Positions 54,275 through 63,128 of a DNA stretch of 64,000 nt are shown here, piece after piece. The number at the start of each line of letters is the position of its first letter. The first letter of the stretch is position 1. Under the pieces are notes generated by a model. The model was not told where the DNA came from and searched no databases. It worked only from the letters and a program-made list of their open reading frames with translations. The stretch is from Paenibacillus glycanilyticus (GTDB taxonomy: Bacteria; Bacillota; Bacilli; Paenibacillales; Paenibacillaceae): positions 310,001-374,000 of the forward strand of contig NZ_JAMBNP010000002.1 of the NCBI RefSeq assembly GCF_023715145.1, written 5' to 3'. A program made the position numbers and the translations under genes.

Positions 54275-54315
54275 ATGATCTTCTCCTTGCTATCCATGTT
54301 GTTGTTTTCTATGTT

Positions 54316-55176
54316 TTAATCTTCATCCACGGACCGGAATAATCGGTACAGGTGCATGGCGAGATAACCGATTTCATCGGAGGAGACCTTAACGCTTAGT
54401 CTTTCTCCAATCATTTGCGCGATAATTTCGGCATGCTTATGTTCCGAGGGCAGCTTTACTCTGATCTCTGCGGCAAACGGATTCTCGGATTCCTTGTTCT
54501 GCAGGATCCGCTCCATCATATAACGCAAATGCATGATCAGCCTTGCGTAATCAGAGCTCTTCTTGGGAAGAGGCGCTCCACGCCAGCCTTCGATCCGCTC
54601 TACGATCTCGTTCATCAGCTCCGTTAACTGAACCAGCTGTCCTGCGGTAACGGACCCTGCTGCCGAATATACGTGATACGTCAGAAATCCAACCTCATCT
54701 TCAGGGATGGAGAGATCGAATTTCTCGCTGATCATTCTGGCGGCTTTGGCTGCAATCTTGTACTCCTGGGGATAACACATCTTCGTTTCGTACAGGAAAG
54801 GATTGACGATTTCCATGCCGTTTCTTAACCGGTAGACGACAAATTGAATATGGCTCGGCAAGGCGAAATACACTTTCGGATCAACCGGGGTTCCCAGCTG
54901 CTCCCGAATTTCATCAATGATCTGCTCGGAGATCTGCACCACTTCAGGGTCCAATTCTTCAAGCAGGGAATGGTATTGCACCGCTTTATCCCGGTCGTCG
55001 AGCCGGTAACGCTTTTCAATTCGTGGGTCTTCCGCATCGATGTATTTCTGGCCCTTGCACGAGAATCCAATGCCTTTGCCAAACAATACATATTCTCTCG
55101 ATGAATTCGGCTCCATCGTAAGAATGACATTGTTGCCAACGATCCGATCGATCCGAAGTGGTCCCGTAAGTCCCAC
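54316..55176 (-). CDS. glcT: BglG/GlcT-family transcriptional antiterminator
   Basis: About 286 residues: an RNA-binding CAT domain (1-60, 'GPLRIDRIVGNNVILTMEPNSSREYVLFGKGIGFSCKGQKYI'), then two PTS regulation domains with 'FALPSHIQFVVYRLRNGMEI', 'DEVGFLTYHVYSA' and 'DEIGYLAMHLYRLF'. The GTG at 55176 is chosen because GAGGAGGG lies 6 bp before it. A GlcT-type RAT sequence and a terminator lie in its own leader, so it should control itself and the four PTS genes downstream. Confidence 0.92.
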   Translation of the reverse strand: MGLTGPLRIDRIVGNNVILTMEPNSSREYVLFGKGIGFSCKGQKYIDAEDPRIEKRYRLDDRDKAVQYHSLLEELDPEVVQISEQIIDEIREQLGTPVDPKVYFALPSHIQFVVYRLRNGMEIVNPFLYETKMCYPQEYKIAAKAARMISEKFDLSIPEDEVGFLTYHVYSAAGSVTAGQLVQLTELMNEIVERIEGWRGAPLPKKSSDYARLIMHLRYMMERILQNKESENPFAAEIRVKLPSEHKHAEIIAQMIGERLSVKVSSDEIGYLAMHLYRLFRSVDED

Positions 55177-55218
55177 GTCAATCCCTCCTCTCAGTAGTAA
55201 ATTCCCCATTTTGAGCAC

Positions 55219-55270
55219 AAAAAAACCAAGGAAAGACACCGCCGTTATTCCGGGCGGATACTTCCTTGGC
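55219..55270 (-). terminator. Leader terminator of the glcT-pts operon
   Basis: On the minus strand CCAAGGAA pairs with TTCCTTGG around an inner CCGCC/GGCGG stem, followed by a 7-T run. It lies about 43-95 nt before the glcT start and directly after the RAT, so it is the terminator that GlcT would overcome. Confidence 0.85.
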
Positions 55271-55300
55271 TAATGCCTAGTCGAACTAGTAACATGCCGT
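55270..55300 (-). promoter_or_regulatory. GlcT-type ribonucleic antiterminator (RAT)
   Basis: On the minus strand the sequence CATGTTACTAGTTCGACT continues into AGGCATTAG. It keeps the GTTACT..TTCGA..AGGCAT pattern of the Bacillus ptsG RAT, with a CTAGT-TCG-ACTAG hairpin. Its 3' end touches the terminator stem, as expected for mutually exclusive structures. Confidence 0.75.
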
Positions 55301-55329
55301 AAGGCTTGTTATATATTTGGCTCGTTATC

Positions 55330-55358
55330 ACTATAAAACATGGAACCGTTTACGTCAA
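55330..55358 (-). promoter_or_regulatory. SigA-type promoter of the glcT-pts operon
   Basis: Minus-strand TTGACG (55358-55353), 17-bp spacer and TATAGT (55335-55330). A transcript starting near 55323 would have a ~147-nt leader holding the RAT and terminator. Confidence 0.65.
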
Positions 55359-55500
55359 TTGAAAAATATTCATGGCTTCGTTTCCATTGCCGTGATTCTC
55401 GAGACCTAATACGCGCGTATGGCGGAGCACCTCTCTTAATCGGCTTTCATATAATAATAGATAAGATGCATTTGGTAGATTACGAGTTGGGGGGGACAAA

Positions 55501-56256
55501 ATGGCGACGCTTATTTCCCATTTCTATAATGAGCAATATTTATTGCCTTGGTGGCTGATGCACCATGTCCCCTTATTTGATCATGGCATTTTGATTAACC
55601 GCGGATCGACGGACAGCTCGGTTGGGATCATACGGAAGCTTGCCCCGCATTGGGAGATAAGGGATTCGAAAGTGCCGGATTTCCATGCCGTGAAGGTGGA
55701 CCGGGAAGTGATGAATATCGAGAAGCAGGTATCCGGCTGGAAAATGGTGCTGAATACGACCGAGTTTCTTGTCAGCCGTTACCGCAATCAGCTGTTCGCG
55801 GTCCTGGATTCTCTAGGAGGGGACATGTATTCGATTCGGACGATCACAATGATTGATCCTCCCGGCTACTATCATGATCCTGTTTATGCCTTGCCGCTCG
55901 TCAAGCAGCGATATCATGGCTTGTTCCCGGCTGATCCTAATGCTTTGTACAACGGGAGATTTATCCACAAGCACAGAAGTGGCGACTATACGGCGGGCAG
56001 GCATTGGACGACCAAGCCTTACGAGGTGCTGCGGCATCCGGCCTTTATTATGAAATTTTCGTTTAGTCCCTGGAATGGCCCAATGCGCGCAAGAAAGCTG
56101 CAGATTGCTCCGACCATTCCGCAAGACGCTTTGCGCAGCAACATGGGGGGACATCATCTCTATAATAGTCAGGAGCTTGAGGCCCTTTATATGGCGAGTG
56201 CGGTTATTGCAGAAGACATGCGCCATATCCCGGAATTCCGGGCGATAAGGCTTTGA
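55501..56256 (+). CDS. Glycosyltransferase family 2-like protein
   Basis: A 251-residue protein opening 'MATLISHFYNEQYLLPWWLMHHVPLFDHGILINRGSTDSSVGIIRKLAPHWEI', the pattern of the Glyco_tranf_2_4 group (F-Y-N-E-x-x-L-L-P-W-W, then a D-x-S-x-D-x-S-like 'RGSTDSS'). The second half has 'NALYNGRFIHKHRSGDYTAGRH'. It is followed 31 bp later by an epimerase gene, suggesting a small sugar-modification unit, perhaps for surface or spore glycans. Donor and acceptor are unknown. Confidence 0.75.
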   Translation: MATLISHFYNEQYLLPWWLMHHVPLFDHGILINRGSTDSSVGIIRKLAPHWEIRDSKVPDFHAVKVDREVMNIEKQVSGWKMVLNTTEFLVSRYRNQLFAVLDSLGGDMYSIRTITMIDPPGYYHDPVYALPLVKQRYHGLFPADPNALYNGRFIHKHRSGDYTAGRHWTTKPYEVLRHPAFIMKFSFSPWNGPMRARKLQIAPTIPQDALRSNMGGHHLYNSQELEALYMASAVIAEDMRHIPEFRAIRL

Positions 56257-56287
56257 AAGGATATAACGACGGAAGGTGTGGTAGACG

Positions 56288-57184
56288 ATGCATAAAGTAG
56301 CGGTGACCGGAGCAACCGGCTGGATTGGCCGTTATGTTGTCGCCCTCCTTCTCCGCAAAGGCTACGAGGTTCATGCCACTTATCGAAAAGCGCCTCTTGC
56401 GGCAGGGGGACACTGGCATCAGGTGGATCTGCTGAGCGCGGATAACGCAGCCCGTTTTATTGAGGAAGTAAGGCCGGATTCCCTCGTTCACCTTGCCTGG
56501 GAGGCGGTTCCTCCGGCATGCTACCGGTCTCTGGTCAATTATGAATGGACAAGGAACAGCATGGCCCTTATTCAGCAGTTTGTCCTTTGCGGCGGGAAGC
56601 GGATAGTTGTATCGGGGACCGGTGCGGAATATGCATGGGATGAAGGGGTGCTGCTGACGGAATCGGCATCGCCCGATTCTTATGCGCACGCTTATGCGGC
56701 CAGCAAAAACAGCCTGCGGATCTGGCTTGAGTCCTATGCCGGAGTAGCCGGCTTCAGCGCGGCGTGGGGAAGATTGTTTCATATGTATGGCCCTTATGAT
56801 CCCGGCAATCGGCTTGTGGCTTCCATGATTACGTCTTTGTTGAACAAGCAGGAGGCGTATTGCAAATACGGCAGTCTTCACCGGGACTATTTATACATTG
56901 AGGACGCGGCGGATGCGCTGGTTGCTTTATTGGAAAGCTGCTGCGAAGGAACCGTTAATATCGCATCCGGTCATCCCGTTCAACTGCAGCAGCTTGTAAG
57001 GCAGATTGGCAGCATGATGGGACAGGAAGAGAATATCCGGTTTGGAGTTGAAAGGCCGAATGAACCGGTATTTGTAGGGGTGGATATATCAAGACTTGCT
57101 AATGAAGTGAAATGGAAATCTTCCTATTCGCTAGCTGAAGGGCTGGAGCGGACAATCAGATGGTATGCAGACCAGGCCAAGTAA
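56288..57184 (+). CDS. NAD-dependent nucleotide-sugar epimerase/dehydratase
   Basis: A 298-residue extended SDR with GATGWIG (8-14), S109 ('VVSGTGAEY') and the catalytic Y136/K140 in 'YAHAYAASKNSL'. 'WGRLFHMYGPYDPGNRLV' and 'HRDYLYIEDAADALVALLE' are typical of sugar-nucleotide enzymes. GAAGG lies before the ATG. It is probably co-transcribed with the glycosyltransferase gene. The sugar is unknown. Confidence 0.85.
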   Translation: MHKVAVTGATGWIGRYVVALLLRKGYEVHATYRKAPLAAGGHWHQVDLLSADNAARFIEEVRPDSLVHLAWEAVPPACYRSLVNYEWTRNSMALIQQFVLCGGKRIVVSGTGAEYAWDEGVLLTESASPDSYAHAYAASKNSLRIWLESYAGVAGFSAAWGRLFHMYGPYDPGNRLVASMITSLLNKQEAYCKYGSLHRDYLYIEDAADALVALLESCCEGTVNIASGHPVQLQQLVRQIGSMMGQEENIRFGVERPNEPVFVGVDISRLANEVKWKSSYSLAEGLERTIRWYADQAK

Positions 57185-57395
57185 CCTGACTTCTGCGCCG
57201 GTCCACTCTGATATGGACGCTTCTTTTTTGCGGGTATTGCTTGACGAGAGGAGCAGAATTAGGCACAATTACTTACTAGAGAATTATACTTACTATACGT
57301 ATACTACTTACTTTACGTACATGAATAGGAATGGAAGCAAAGCTAATCATTAGATTATCGAATCACGGTTGGCTTTGCCGAGGAGGAAATAAAGG

Positions 57396-58451
57396 ATGGA
57401 TTCATCAAAGAATGACGGGAAGTTCGAGTTTGGCGTTTATACCCTAGGCGATCTTGCGCTTGATCCTCGGACGGGCGGGCTCAAAAACGCAGGAGAGCGG
57501 ATCAAGGAAATTATTCAGGCGGCTAAAGCCGCGGACGAAGCGGGAATCGATGTGTTTGGCGTAGGGGAGCATCACCGCCTCGATTTTGCCTTATCCTCGC
57601 CTCCGGTTCTGCTCGCGGCGATCGCGCAGGCGACCTCCCGCATACGCCTCACAAGCGCAACAACCGTGCTTGGGACGGCAGACCCTGTTCGCGTATTCGA
57701 GGACTTTGCAACGCTGGACCTTATCTCGGGAGGGCGAGCAGAGATTATTGCGGGACGCGGCGCTTATATTGAATCCTTCCCTTTGTTTGGCTTCGAGCTG
57801 AATGATTATAAAGAATTGTTCGCTGAAAAGCTGGAGTTAATGAAACAGCTGAATCTCTCCGACCGCATTACATGGAACGGCCGTCTTCGCACGCCTCTGG
57901 AGAATGCGGAGATTGCGCCGCGTCCGGAACAACCGGGAATCCCCGTATGGGTAGGCGTCGGCAGTACGGCGGAGAGCGCCGCTCTCGCCGGCCGTCATGG
58001 GGCGGGGATGGCACTTGCCTTGCTCGGAGGTGAAGCTTCCAAATACAAGCATTTGGTTGATTGTTATAGAGAGGCCGGCACCGCTGCCGGCTACCGTGAA
58101 GATGAGCTAAGAGTAGCTATAACCGGCCACTGTTACGTGGCCGAGACGACAGAGCAGGCACTGGAGGAATTTTATGCCGGTTATTCGGCGTATTATTCCC
58201 AGTTCATGGGCGGCAAGGAGAACGGGATTTCTCGCGAGGATTTCGGGAAGCTGGCGGACTCGCTCGCCATTGGCAGCCCGCAGCTGATTGCGGAGAAGAT
58301 TGTTGAACAGCATAAGCTGTTTGGGCATTCCCGGTTTATGGCTCAAATGGACATTGGCGGCATGCCGTCAGGGCAAGTGGAAGCCTCGATCAGGCTGCTT
58401 GCGAAGGAGGTTGCGCCGCTTGTCCGGGAAGCCCTGCAAGTAAAGGTGTAG
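57396..58451 (+). CDS. LLM-class (luciferase-like) flavin-dependent oxidoreductase
   Basis: A 351-residue paralogue of the two LLM proteins at 22.7-25.4 kb: 'FEFGVYTLGDLALDPRTGGLKNAGERIKEIIQAAKAADEAGIDVFGVGEHHRLDFALSSPPVLLAAIAQATSRIRLTSATTVLGTADPVRVFEDFATLDLISGGRAEIIAGRG'. It is GC-richer than those and has no reductase gene beside it. GAGGAGG precedes the ATG. The next unit downstream is an FMN riboswitch and transporter. The substrate is unknown. Confidence 0.88.
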   Translation: MDSSKNDGKFEFGVYTLGDLALDPRTGGLKNAGERIKEIIQAAKAADEAGIDVFGVGEHHRLDFALSSPPVLLAAIAQATSRIRLTSATTVLGTADPVRVFEDFATLDLISGGRAEIIAGRGAYIESFPLFGFELNDYKELFAEKLELMKQLNLSDRITWNGRLRTPLENAEIAPRPEQPGIPVWVGVGSTAESAALAGRHGAGMALALLGGEASKYKHLVDCYREAGTAAGYREDELRVAITGHCYVAETTEQALEEFYAGYSAYYSQFMGGKENGISREDFGKLADSLAIGSPQLIAEKIVEQHKLFGHSRFMAQMDIGGMPSGQVEASIRLLAKEVAPLVREALQVKV

Positions 58452-58555
58452 TCAAGCTGATGCCTAATCCTTCCCAAATCTTACTATTCATACTAGACAA
58501 CTCGGAAAAACAGCGTTATACTCAATCCAATCATTAAAACAATCTAATGGAATAA

Positions 58556-58715
58556 GGATCTTCGGGGCAGGGTGAAATTCCTGACCGGCGGTAAATGCCG
58601 CTTCTGCTTGCAGAGGCTAAAGCAAAGCCCGCGACTCCCTGAGCTGACAAGCGGCAAGGGGACTGACTTGGTGCAAATCCAAGGCCGACGGTATAGTCCG
58701 GATGATAGAAGATCA
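58556..58715 (+). ncRNA. FMN riboswitch (RFN element)
   Basis: The conserved FMN aptamer blocks are all present in order: GGGGCAGGGTGAAATTCCTG, ACCGGCGGTA, AGCCCGCGA, CTTGGTGCAAATCCAAGG, CCGACGGTATAGTCCGGATG. The closing stem P1 is GATCTTC (58557-58563) with GAAGATC (58708-58714). A terminator follows at 58772, so FMN binding should stop transcription into the EamA transporter gene. Confidence 0.96.
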
Positions 58716-58771
58716 CTTAAATAAGCCTGCAGAAGGCGGGAAACCGCCGGTATGCATGTTTATTTGAGACG

Positions 58772-58810
58772 GCCCCGATTCGCTAGCAACCAGGCGGATC
58801 GGGGCTTTTT
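58772..58810 (+). terminator. Expression-platform terminator of the FMN riboswitch
   Basis: GCCCCGAT (58772-58779)/ATCGGGGC (58798-58805) followed by TTTTT, 84 bp before the transporter start. Confidence 0.85.
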
Positions 58811-58893
58811 CAATGCGGGACGCTGCTGCTCCAACATAAACGGCTGCAGCCGCGTACGCTTGCTCCGTCCTGTATTCAGAAAGGGTAATCGTT

Positions 58894-59826
58894 ATGAGCA
58901 ATATGACAGCATCATCAATGGTTCGTACCAAATCACCTGTGAGACCGGAGTTTTGGCTGGTCGTCCTGGGAGCCGCGCTATGGGGCGTGGACCCCGTATT
59001 CCGGATTATTTTGCTGAGAACGATGACGTCCACGCAAATTGTACTGCTCGAGCATGTCATCTTGTTCCTGGCAGCAGCGCCGGTCTTGTGGAAGTACAGG
59101 GATGATCTTCGAGGAGTCCGTCTCCGTCAGCTTGGAGCCTTGCTGTTTGTATCCTGGGGCGGCTCGGCGCTTGCGACGATCTTGTTCACGCAAGGGCTGG
59201 TGCATGGCAATGCCAATGCGGTTCTGCTGCTGCAAAAGCTTCAGCCGCTCTTCGCTATCGTGCTGGCGAGGATTCTTCTGAAGGAGCTTCTGCCGAAAAA
59301 AATCGGCCCGCTGCTTGTTGTCGCGATGGTCGGAACGTATCTGCTGACGTTTGGCTTTACGCTTCCATTCGGCCATATGAATGAGTTTGTCCAGGTAGGC
59401 AGCCTGCTCTCGCTTGGCGCTGCCGCGTTATGGGGCGGTTCCACGGTAATGGGGCGTTACCTGCTTGGCAGCATGAAATACGAGTCCGTTACTTCATTAC
59501 GATTCATCTTGGCTTTACCTTTGTTGGTAGTTGTTACCTTGTCCGAAGGGGCGGCATGGAAGCTGTCCGAAGGGACGGATATTGGCGCGGTTATCGTCAA
59601 TCTGCTGCTGCAGGCGCTTTTGCCGGGACTTGTCAGCTTGCTTTTCTATTATAAGGGGTTAAGCAAGATCAAGGCTTCCTATGCGACAATTGCGGAACTC
59701 AGCTTCCCCATGGTTGGCGTTCTCCTGAACTGGACGGTGTTCGGACAGGTGATCACGAGCGCGCAGCTGGTTGGCTTTGTCTTTATATGGTTTACGCTAT
59801 TTATGATTTCAAGACAACAAAATTAA
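58894..59826 (+). CDS. EamA/DMT-family transporter, putative riboflavin or flavin-precursor importer
   Basis: A 310-residue protein with ten membrane segments in two EamA repeats ('GAALWGVDPVFRIILLRTMTSTQIVLLEHVILFLAAAPVLWKY', 'GAAALWGGSTVMGRYLLG'). It lies directly behind an FMN riboswitch. Riboswitch-controlled EamA proteins have been proposed as flavin importers (ImpX/RibN-type), and that is the likely role. The sequence itself does not show the substrate. Confidence 0.87.
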   Translation: MSNMTASSMVRTKSPVRPEFWLVVLGAALWGVDPVFRIILLRTMTSTQIVLLEHVILFLAAAPVLWKYRDDLRGVRLRQLGALLFVSWGGSALATILFTQGLVHGNANAVLLLQKLQPLFAIVLARILLKELLPKKIGPLLVVAMVGTYLLTFGFTLPFGHMNEFVQVGSLLSLGAAALWGGSTVMGRYLLGSMKYESVTSLRFILALPLLVVVTLSEGAAWKLSEGTDIGAVIVNLLLQALLPGLVSLLFYYKGLSKIKASYATIAELSFPMVGVLLNWTVFGQVITSAQLVGFVFIWFTLFMISRQQN

Positions 59827-59901
59827 GAGCGGCTCTTGCGCCTTTAACCGCTTTCACATCTGCTGAAATGCTGATATACTGCGGTTGGAGGTGTAGGAAT
59901 A

Positions 59902-60891
59902 ATGGAGAATAGAACGATCAAATGGGGCATTCTTGGAGCCGGCTGGATTGCATCCCAATTCGCGCGCGATTTGGCGCATGCCAAGAATGCTGAATTTACG
60001 GCTGTTGGCTCCCGCTCATTAGACAAAGCGGAAGACTTTGCCGGTAAATTCGGCGCCAAGCGTGCCTATGGAAGCTATGAGGAGCTGGTGAATGATGCCG
60101 AGGTCGACATTATATATGTAGCGACTCCTCATCCGTCCCATAAGGAAAACGTCCTGCAATGTCTGCGTGCGGGCAAGGCGGTATTATGCGAGAAGCCGTT
60201 TACCGTAAACGCGAAGGAAGCGGAAGAAGTCGTGCAGTTCGCAAGAGATAATAAAGTCTTCTTGATGGAAGCCATGTGGACACGGTTCTTGCCGGTCATC
60301 CGCAAAGTTCGCGAATGGATCGCGGAAGGCCGGATTGGCGAGGTTCGTCTTCTGAAAGCCGACTTTGGCTTCCGTACCGGAGTTAATCCGGAAGGGCGTT
60401 TGTTTAACCCGGCGCTTGCCGGCGGCGCATTGCTGGATGTGGGCATTTATCCGCTCTCTTTCGCTACTATGCTATTAGGCGCCACGCCTAAGCAGGTGCT
60501 CACTACGGCTCAACTGGGCGATACCGGCGTGGATGAGGAATGCAGCATTTTGCTCTCCTATGACGCTGGCCAAACAGCCATGCTGAGCGCGGCAATCCGC
60601 CTGAATTCAGGCAGCGATGCTTACATAGTCGGGACTGAAGGCTCGATCCGTATTCCTTCCTTCTTTAATGCCAAATCCGCAACTCTTGTGGCAGCGGACG
60701 GTACGGAAGAGACGTTTGCCGATGACCGTACAACGCTTGGGTATGTTTATGAGGCGGAGGCGGCAGGACAATATCTCCGCGAGGGCAAGCTCGAGAGCGA
60801 GATTATCCCGCTTGACGAAACCCTGCACCTGATGCGCTTGATGGACGGTATCCGCCAGCAATGGGGACTGCGTTATCCATTTGAATCCTAA
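59902..60891 (+). CDS. Gfo/Idh/MocA-family dehydrogenase
   Basis: A 329-residue oxidoreductase with Rossmann 'IKWGILGAGWIASQFARDL' and the family motif E97-K98-P99 ('VLCEKPFTVNAKEAEEVV'), then 'MEAMWTRFLPVIRKVREWIAEGRIGEV' and 'GGALLDVGIYPLSFATMLLG', as in dihydrodiol and sugar dehydrogenases. Unlike the protein at 47077 it keeps the catalytic Lys. GGAGG precedes the ATG. The substrate is unknown. Confidence 0.9.
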   Translation: MENRTIKWGILGAGWIASQFARDLAHAKNAEFTAVGSRSLDKAEDFAGKFGAKRAYGSYEELVNDAEVDIIYVATPHPSHKENVLQCLRAGKAVLCEKPFTVNAKEAEEVVQFARDNKVFLMEAMWTRFLPVIRKVREWIAEGRIGEVRLLKADFGFRTGVNPEGRLFNPALAGGALLDVGIYPLSFATMLLGATPKQVLTTAQLGDTGVDEECSILLSYDAGQTAMLSAAIRLNSGSDAYIVGTEGSIRIPSFFNAKSATLVAADGTEETFADDRTTLGYVYEAEAAGQYLREGKLESEIIPLDETLHLMRLMDGIRQQWGLRYPFES

Positions 60892-60897
60892 AGATAG

Positions 60898-60926
60898 AAA
60901 AGGACCGGTTCTGTACCGGTCCTTTT
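60898..60926 (+). terminator. Terminator after the Gfo/Idh gene
   Basis: A 12-bp stem AAAAGGACCGGT/ACCGGTCCTTTT with a 5-nt loop. Confidence 0.85.
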
Positions 60927-60947
60927 GTTATTAGAATAAAAAAAAGC

Positions 60948-60970
60948 GGCCCGTATTCGGGGTACGGGCC
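60948..60970. terminator. Second hairpin in the same gap
   Basis: GGCCCGTA/TACGGGCC with a T run on the minus strand only. No minus-strand gene uses it, so its role is unclear. Confidence 0.4.
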
Positions 60971-61143
60971 CAAGAGACAAGCTATATCAAATAGGGAGTA
61001 TGGTTTATTATGTTCTGCCAAGATTAAACAAAGCTGAAAACTTCATTAGTTTCACATAAAAAAATAAAGACAAATGCCAGCAAAGCTACGGTATAATGTT
61101 CAAATAAATTGTTTGCTATTAATAGCGATAAGGGTGATTACAT

Positions 61144-61710
61144 ATGGAGAATGTGAATTTTTGCCTGGCATGCGGAGATAAGCTGGAAGTACGCGAGATC
61201 GGCGGGGAAAATCGCAAGGCCTGCCCTAGCTGCAGCTTTGTTCATTGGGGGAATTACAGTATTGGAGTGGGCGCGTGCGTCGTTAAAGACAATAAAGTCC
61301 TGCTCGTTCGGCGTGCCCAGGAGCCGGGCAAAGGGTATTGGACAACGCCAGGCGGATATATTGAGCAGTTCGAGCAGATTAGGGGCTCGATTGCCCGCGA
61401 AGTATGGGAAGAGACGGGCGTCCGCGCGATCGTGACCCAAATTATCGGCTTGCGCGACCGGCCTCATACCGTACATGATGTCTACATCACCTTCGAAATG
61501 GAATACATAGACGGCGTGCCTCGTCCGGACGGGGTGGAGGTAGACGGCGCGGGCTTCTTCAGCCTCGAAGAAATGGAGACGATGAACGTCGCCGACTTGA
61601 CTGTCTGGCAGGTTGATATCGCCTTAAACGGCGGCGACGGCGGCCTCCTGGAGGATAAAAAACCAATCCGCGAGAGCCTTGCGAAGTACGGGCTATACCG
61701 GACCAAGTAA
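61144..61710 (+). CDS. Nudix hydrolase with an N-terminal zinc ribbon
   Basis: A 188-residue protein with a four-Cys ribbon (C7, C10, C27, C30) and a complete Nudix box: G71, E77, R85-E86-V87, E89-E90 and G92 in 'GGYIEQFEQIRGSIAREVWEETGV'. Nudix enzymes cleave nucleoside diphosphates linked to another group. The zinc ribbon is shared with NADH pyrophosphatase-like members. GGGTGA precedes the ATG, and a TATAAT at 61092-61097 may be the -10 box. Confidence 0.9.
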   Translation: MENVNFCLACGDKLEVREIGGENRKACPSCSFVHWGNYSIGVGACVVKDNKVLLVRRAQEPGKGYWTTPGGYIEQFEQIRGSIAREVWEETGVRAIVTQIIGLRDRPHTVHDVYITFEMEYIDGVPRPDGVEVDGAGFFSLEEMETMNVADLTVWQVDIALNGGDGGLLEDKKPIRESLAKYGLYRTK

Positions 61711-61763
61711 CTGCGTCAGTCGTATCAGGAACATCCAGTCTTCTGGATTAACGCCGTTCATAA

Positions 61764-61795
61764 AGAGAGCCCCGGAATCAAATCCGGGGCTCTCT
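61764..61795 (+). terminator. Terminator after the Nudix gene
   Basis: A 13-bp stem AGAGAGCCCCGGA/TCCGGGGCTCTCT with a 6-nt loop. The next ~220 bp to 62015 show no gene. Confidence 0.85.
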
Positions 61796-62015
61796 CTATT
61801 GTATAAACCAGCCATAAAATACACTTATGGCATACTTATGGCTCTCCACAAAACAGGTGGAGTGGGCGGAGGGAAAGGTAATGTCTGAAGGAGCGAAGCG
61901 CTTGCCTTTGTGCTCGTGAGATACCCTTTGACCAGTTAAATTCAAATCTCATGAGTACAACAGCAACCGAAAGACATTCCTTTTCCGCAGTCCCTGGATC
62001 ACCTATTTTCCATCC

Positions 62016-62963
62016 TCACATCTGCTGCTTCGTCTTAAACAGCGTGTTTATCGATCCGCCATTATTAATGATCTTCAACGCCGTAGCCAAAAGATCCGCC
62101 ATCGGCAGAACAACGAACTTATCCGAACGGTTCGGATCAATCGCGATCGTATCCGTGATGACTACCTCTTTAATATAAGGATGCGACAGCTTCTCCAGGG
62201 CATTCTCCGAGAACAGGCCATGTGTCGCGCAAATGTAGGCATCATGGGCACCGCGTTTCTTCAATGCTTCAACAACCTTGATAATGGTACCGCCAGTATC
62301 AATTAAGTCTTCGATGATAATTGGAGTCCGGCCTTCGACTTCACCGATAATATGCGTGATTTTGGAAGTGTTATGGGCAGGACGGTTCTTGATCATAATC
62401 GCAAACGGACAGTCCATATAGTTCGCGAGCTTTTCCGCCGTTGTAGCACGTCCGGCATCCGGGGAGACAACGACTGGATTTTTGATGTTCTTGCTCTTCA
62501 GATAATCCGTAATGAGATCAAGAGCGGTAATATGATCGACCGGGATTTCGAAAAAGCCTTGAATCGGATCGGCATGAAGATCCACCGTAATAAGCCGGTC
62601 AGCTCCAACGGTCGTCAGCACGTCGGCAACAAGCTTGGCCGATATCGGCTCGCGCGGAGCGGATTTCCGTTCCTGACGGGCATAACCGTAATAAGGCATG
62701 ATAATATTGATGGTTTTGGCGGAAGCCCGTTTCGCTGCATCAATCATAATCATAAGCTCGACGAGATTTTCATTCACTGGATGAGACAACGATTGTACGA
62801 TATAGACGTGAGCCGAGCGGATTGATTCTATGTAGCGTAAGCTGATTTCACCGCTTGCCTGTCTAGAAATTTCAATATCTCCAAGCGGAACATTAAGCTT
62901 CCGGCATAGCTCTTCCGCGAGCGGCCGGTTCGACGAGCCGGAAAAGATTTTTACATTTTGCAT
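62016..62963 (-). CDS. Ribose-phosphate pyrophosphokinase-like protein (divergent Prs paralogue)
   Basis: A 315-residue protein with the Prs fold and catalytic H130 ('VDLHADPIQGFFEIPVDH'), K192/R194 of the flexible loop ('IKNRP') and the PRPP loop at 217-227 ('IEDLIDTGGTI'). Prs makes PRPP from ribose 5-phosphate and ATP. It differs from housekeeping Prs at key motifs: 'FSDGE' is 'QASGE' (35-39), 'DHGG' is 'DAGR', and the DD of the PRPP loop is ED. It may be a second, altered synthase or a regulatory PRPP-synthase-like protein. Confidence 0.82.
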   Translation of the reverse strand: MQNVKIFSGSSNRPLAEELCRKLNVPLGDIEISRQASGEISLRYIESIRSAHVYIVQSLSHPVNENLVELMIMIDAAKRASAKTINIIMPYYGYARQERKSAPREPISAKLVADVLTTVGADRLITVDLHADPIQGFFEIPVDHITALDLITDYLKSKNIKNPVVVSPDAGRATTAEKLANYMDCPFAIMIKNRPAHNTSKITHIIGEVEGRTPIIIEDLIDTGGTIIKVVEALKKRGAHDAYICATHGLFSENALEKLSHPYIKEVVITDTIAIDPNRSDKFVVLPMADLLATALKIINNGGSINTLFKTKQQM

Positions 62964-63078
62964 CCGATTTTCTCCTTACGTTCATTATACAGATAGTCCC
63001 ATTATAGCCTTTCCGGCTACAAATTCAAAATGACCTAATACCCAAGGTGAAACGGCTATCCAAATGAAATGAAGAAAA

Positions 63079-63117
63079 GCAGTCTTGAAAAGTCTGTTTC
63101 AGACTCTTCAAGACTGC
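63079..63117 (-). terminator. Terminator of the last sugar-binding protein gene
   Basis: GCAGTCTTGAA/TTCAAGACTGC with an inner AGTCTG/CAGACT stem and a T-rich tail on the minus strand. Confidence 0.8.
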
Positions 63118-63128
63118 CCGATCACCGC

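Noticed and set aside
57250-57330. TA-rich repeats (TACTTACT, TACGTA) before the third LLM gene as a regulatory array
   Set aside because: The repeats are short and irregular. No dyad of convincing length was found beyond the weak GCAAAGC/GCTTTGC hairpin at about 57336-57381.
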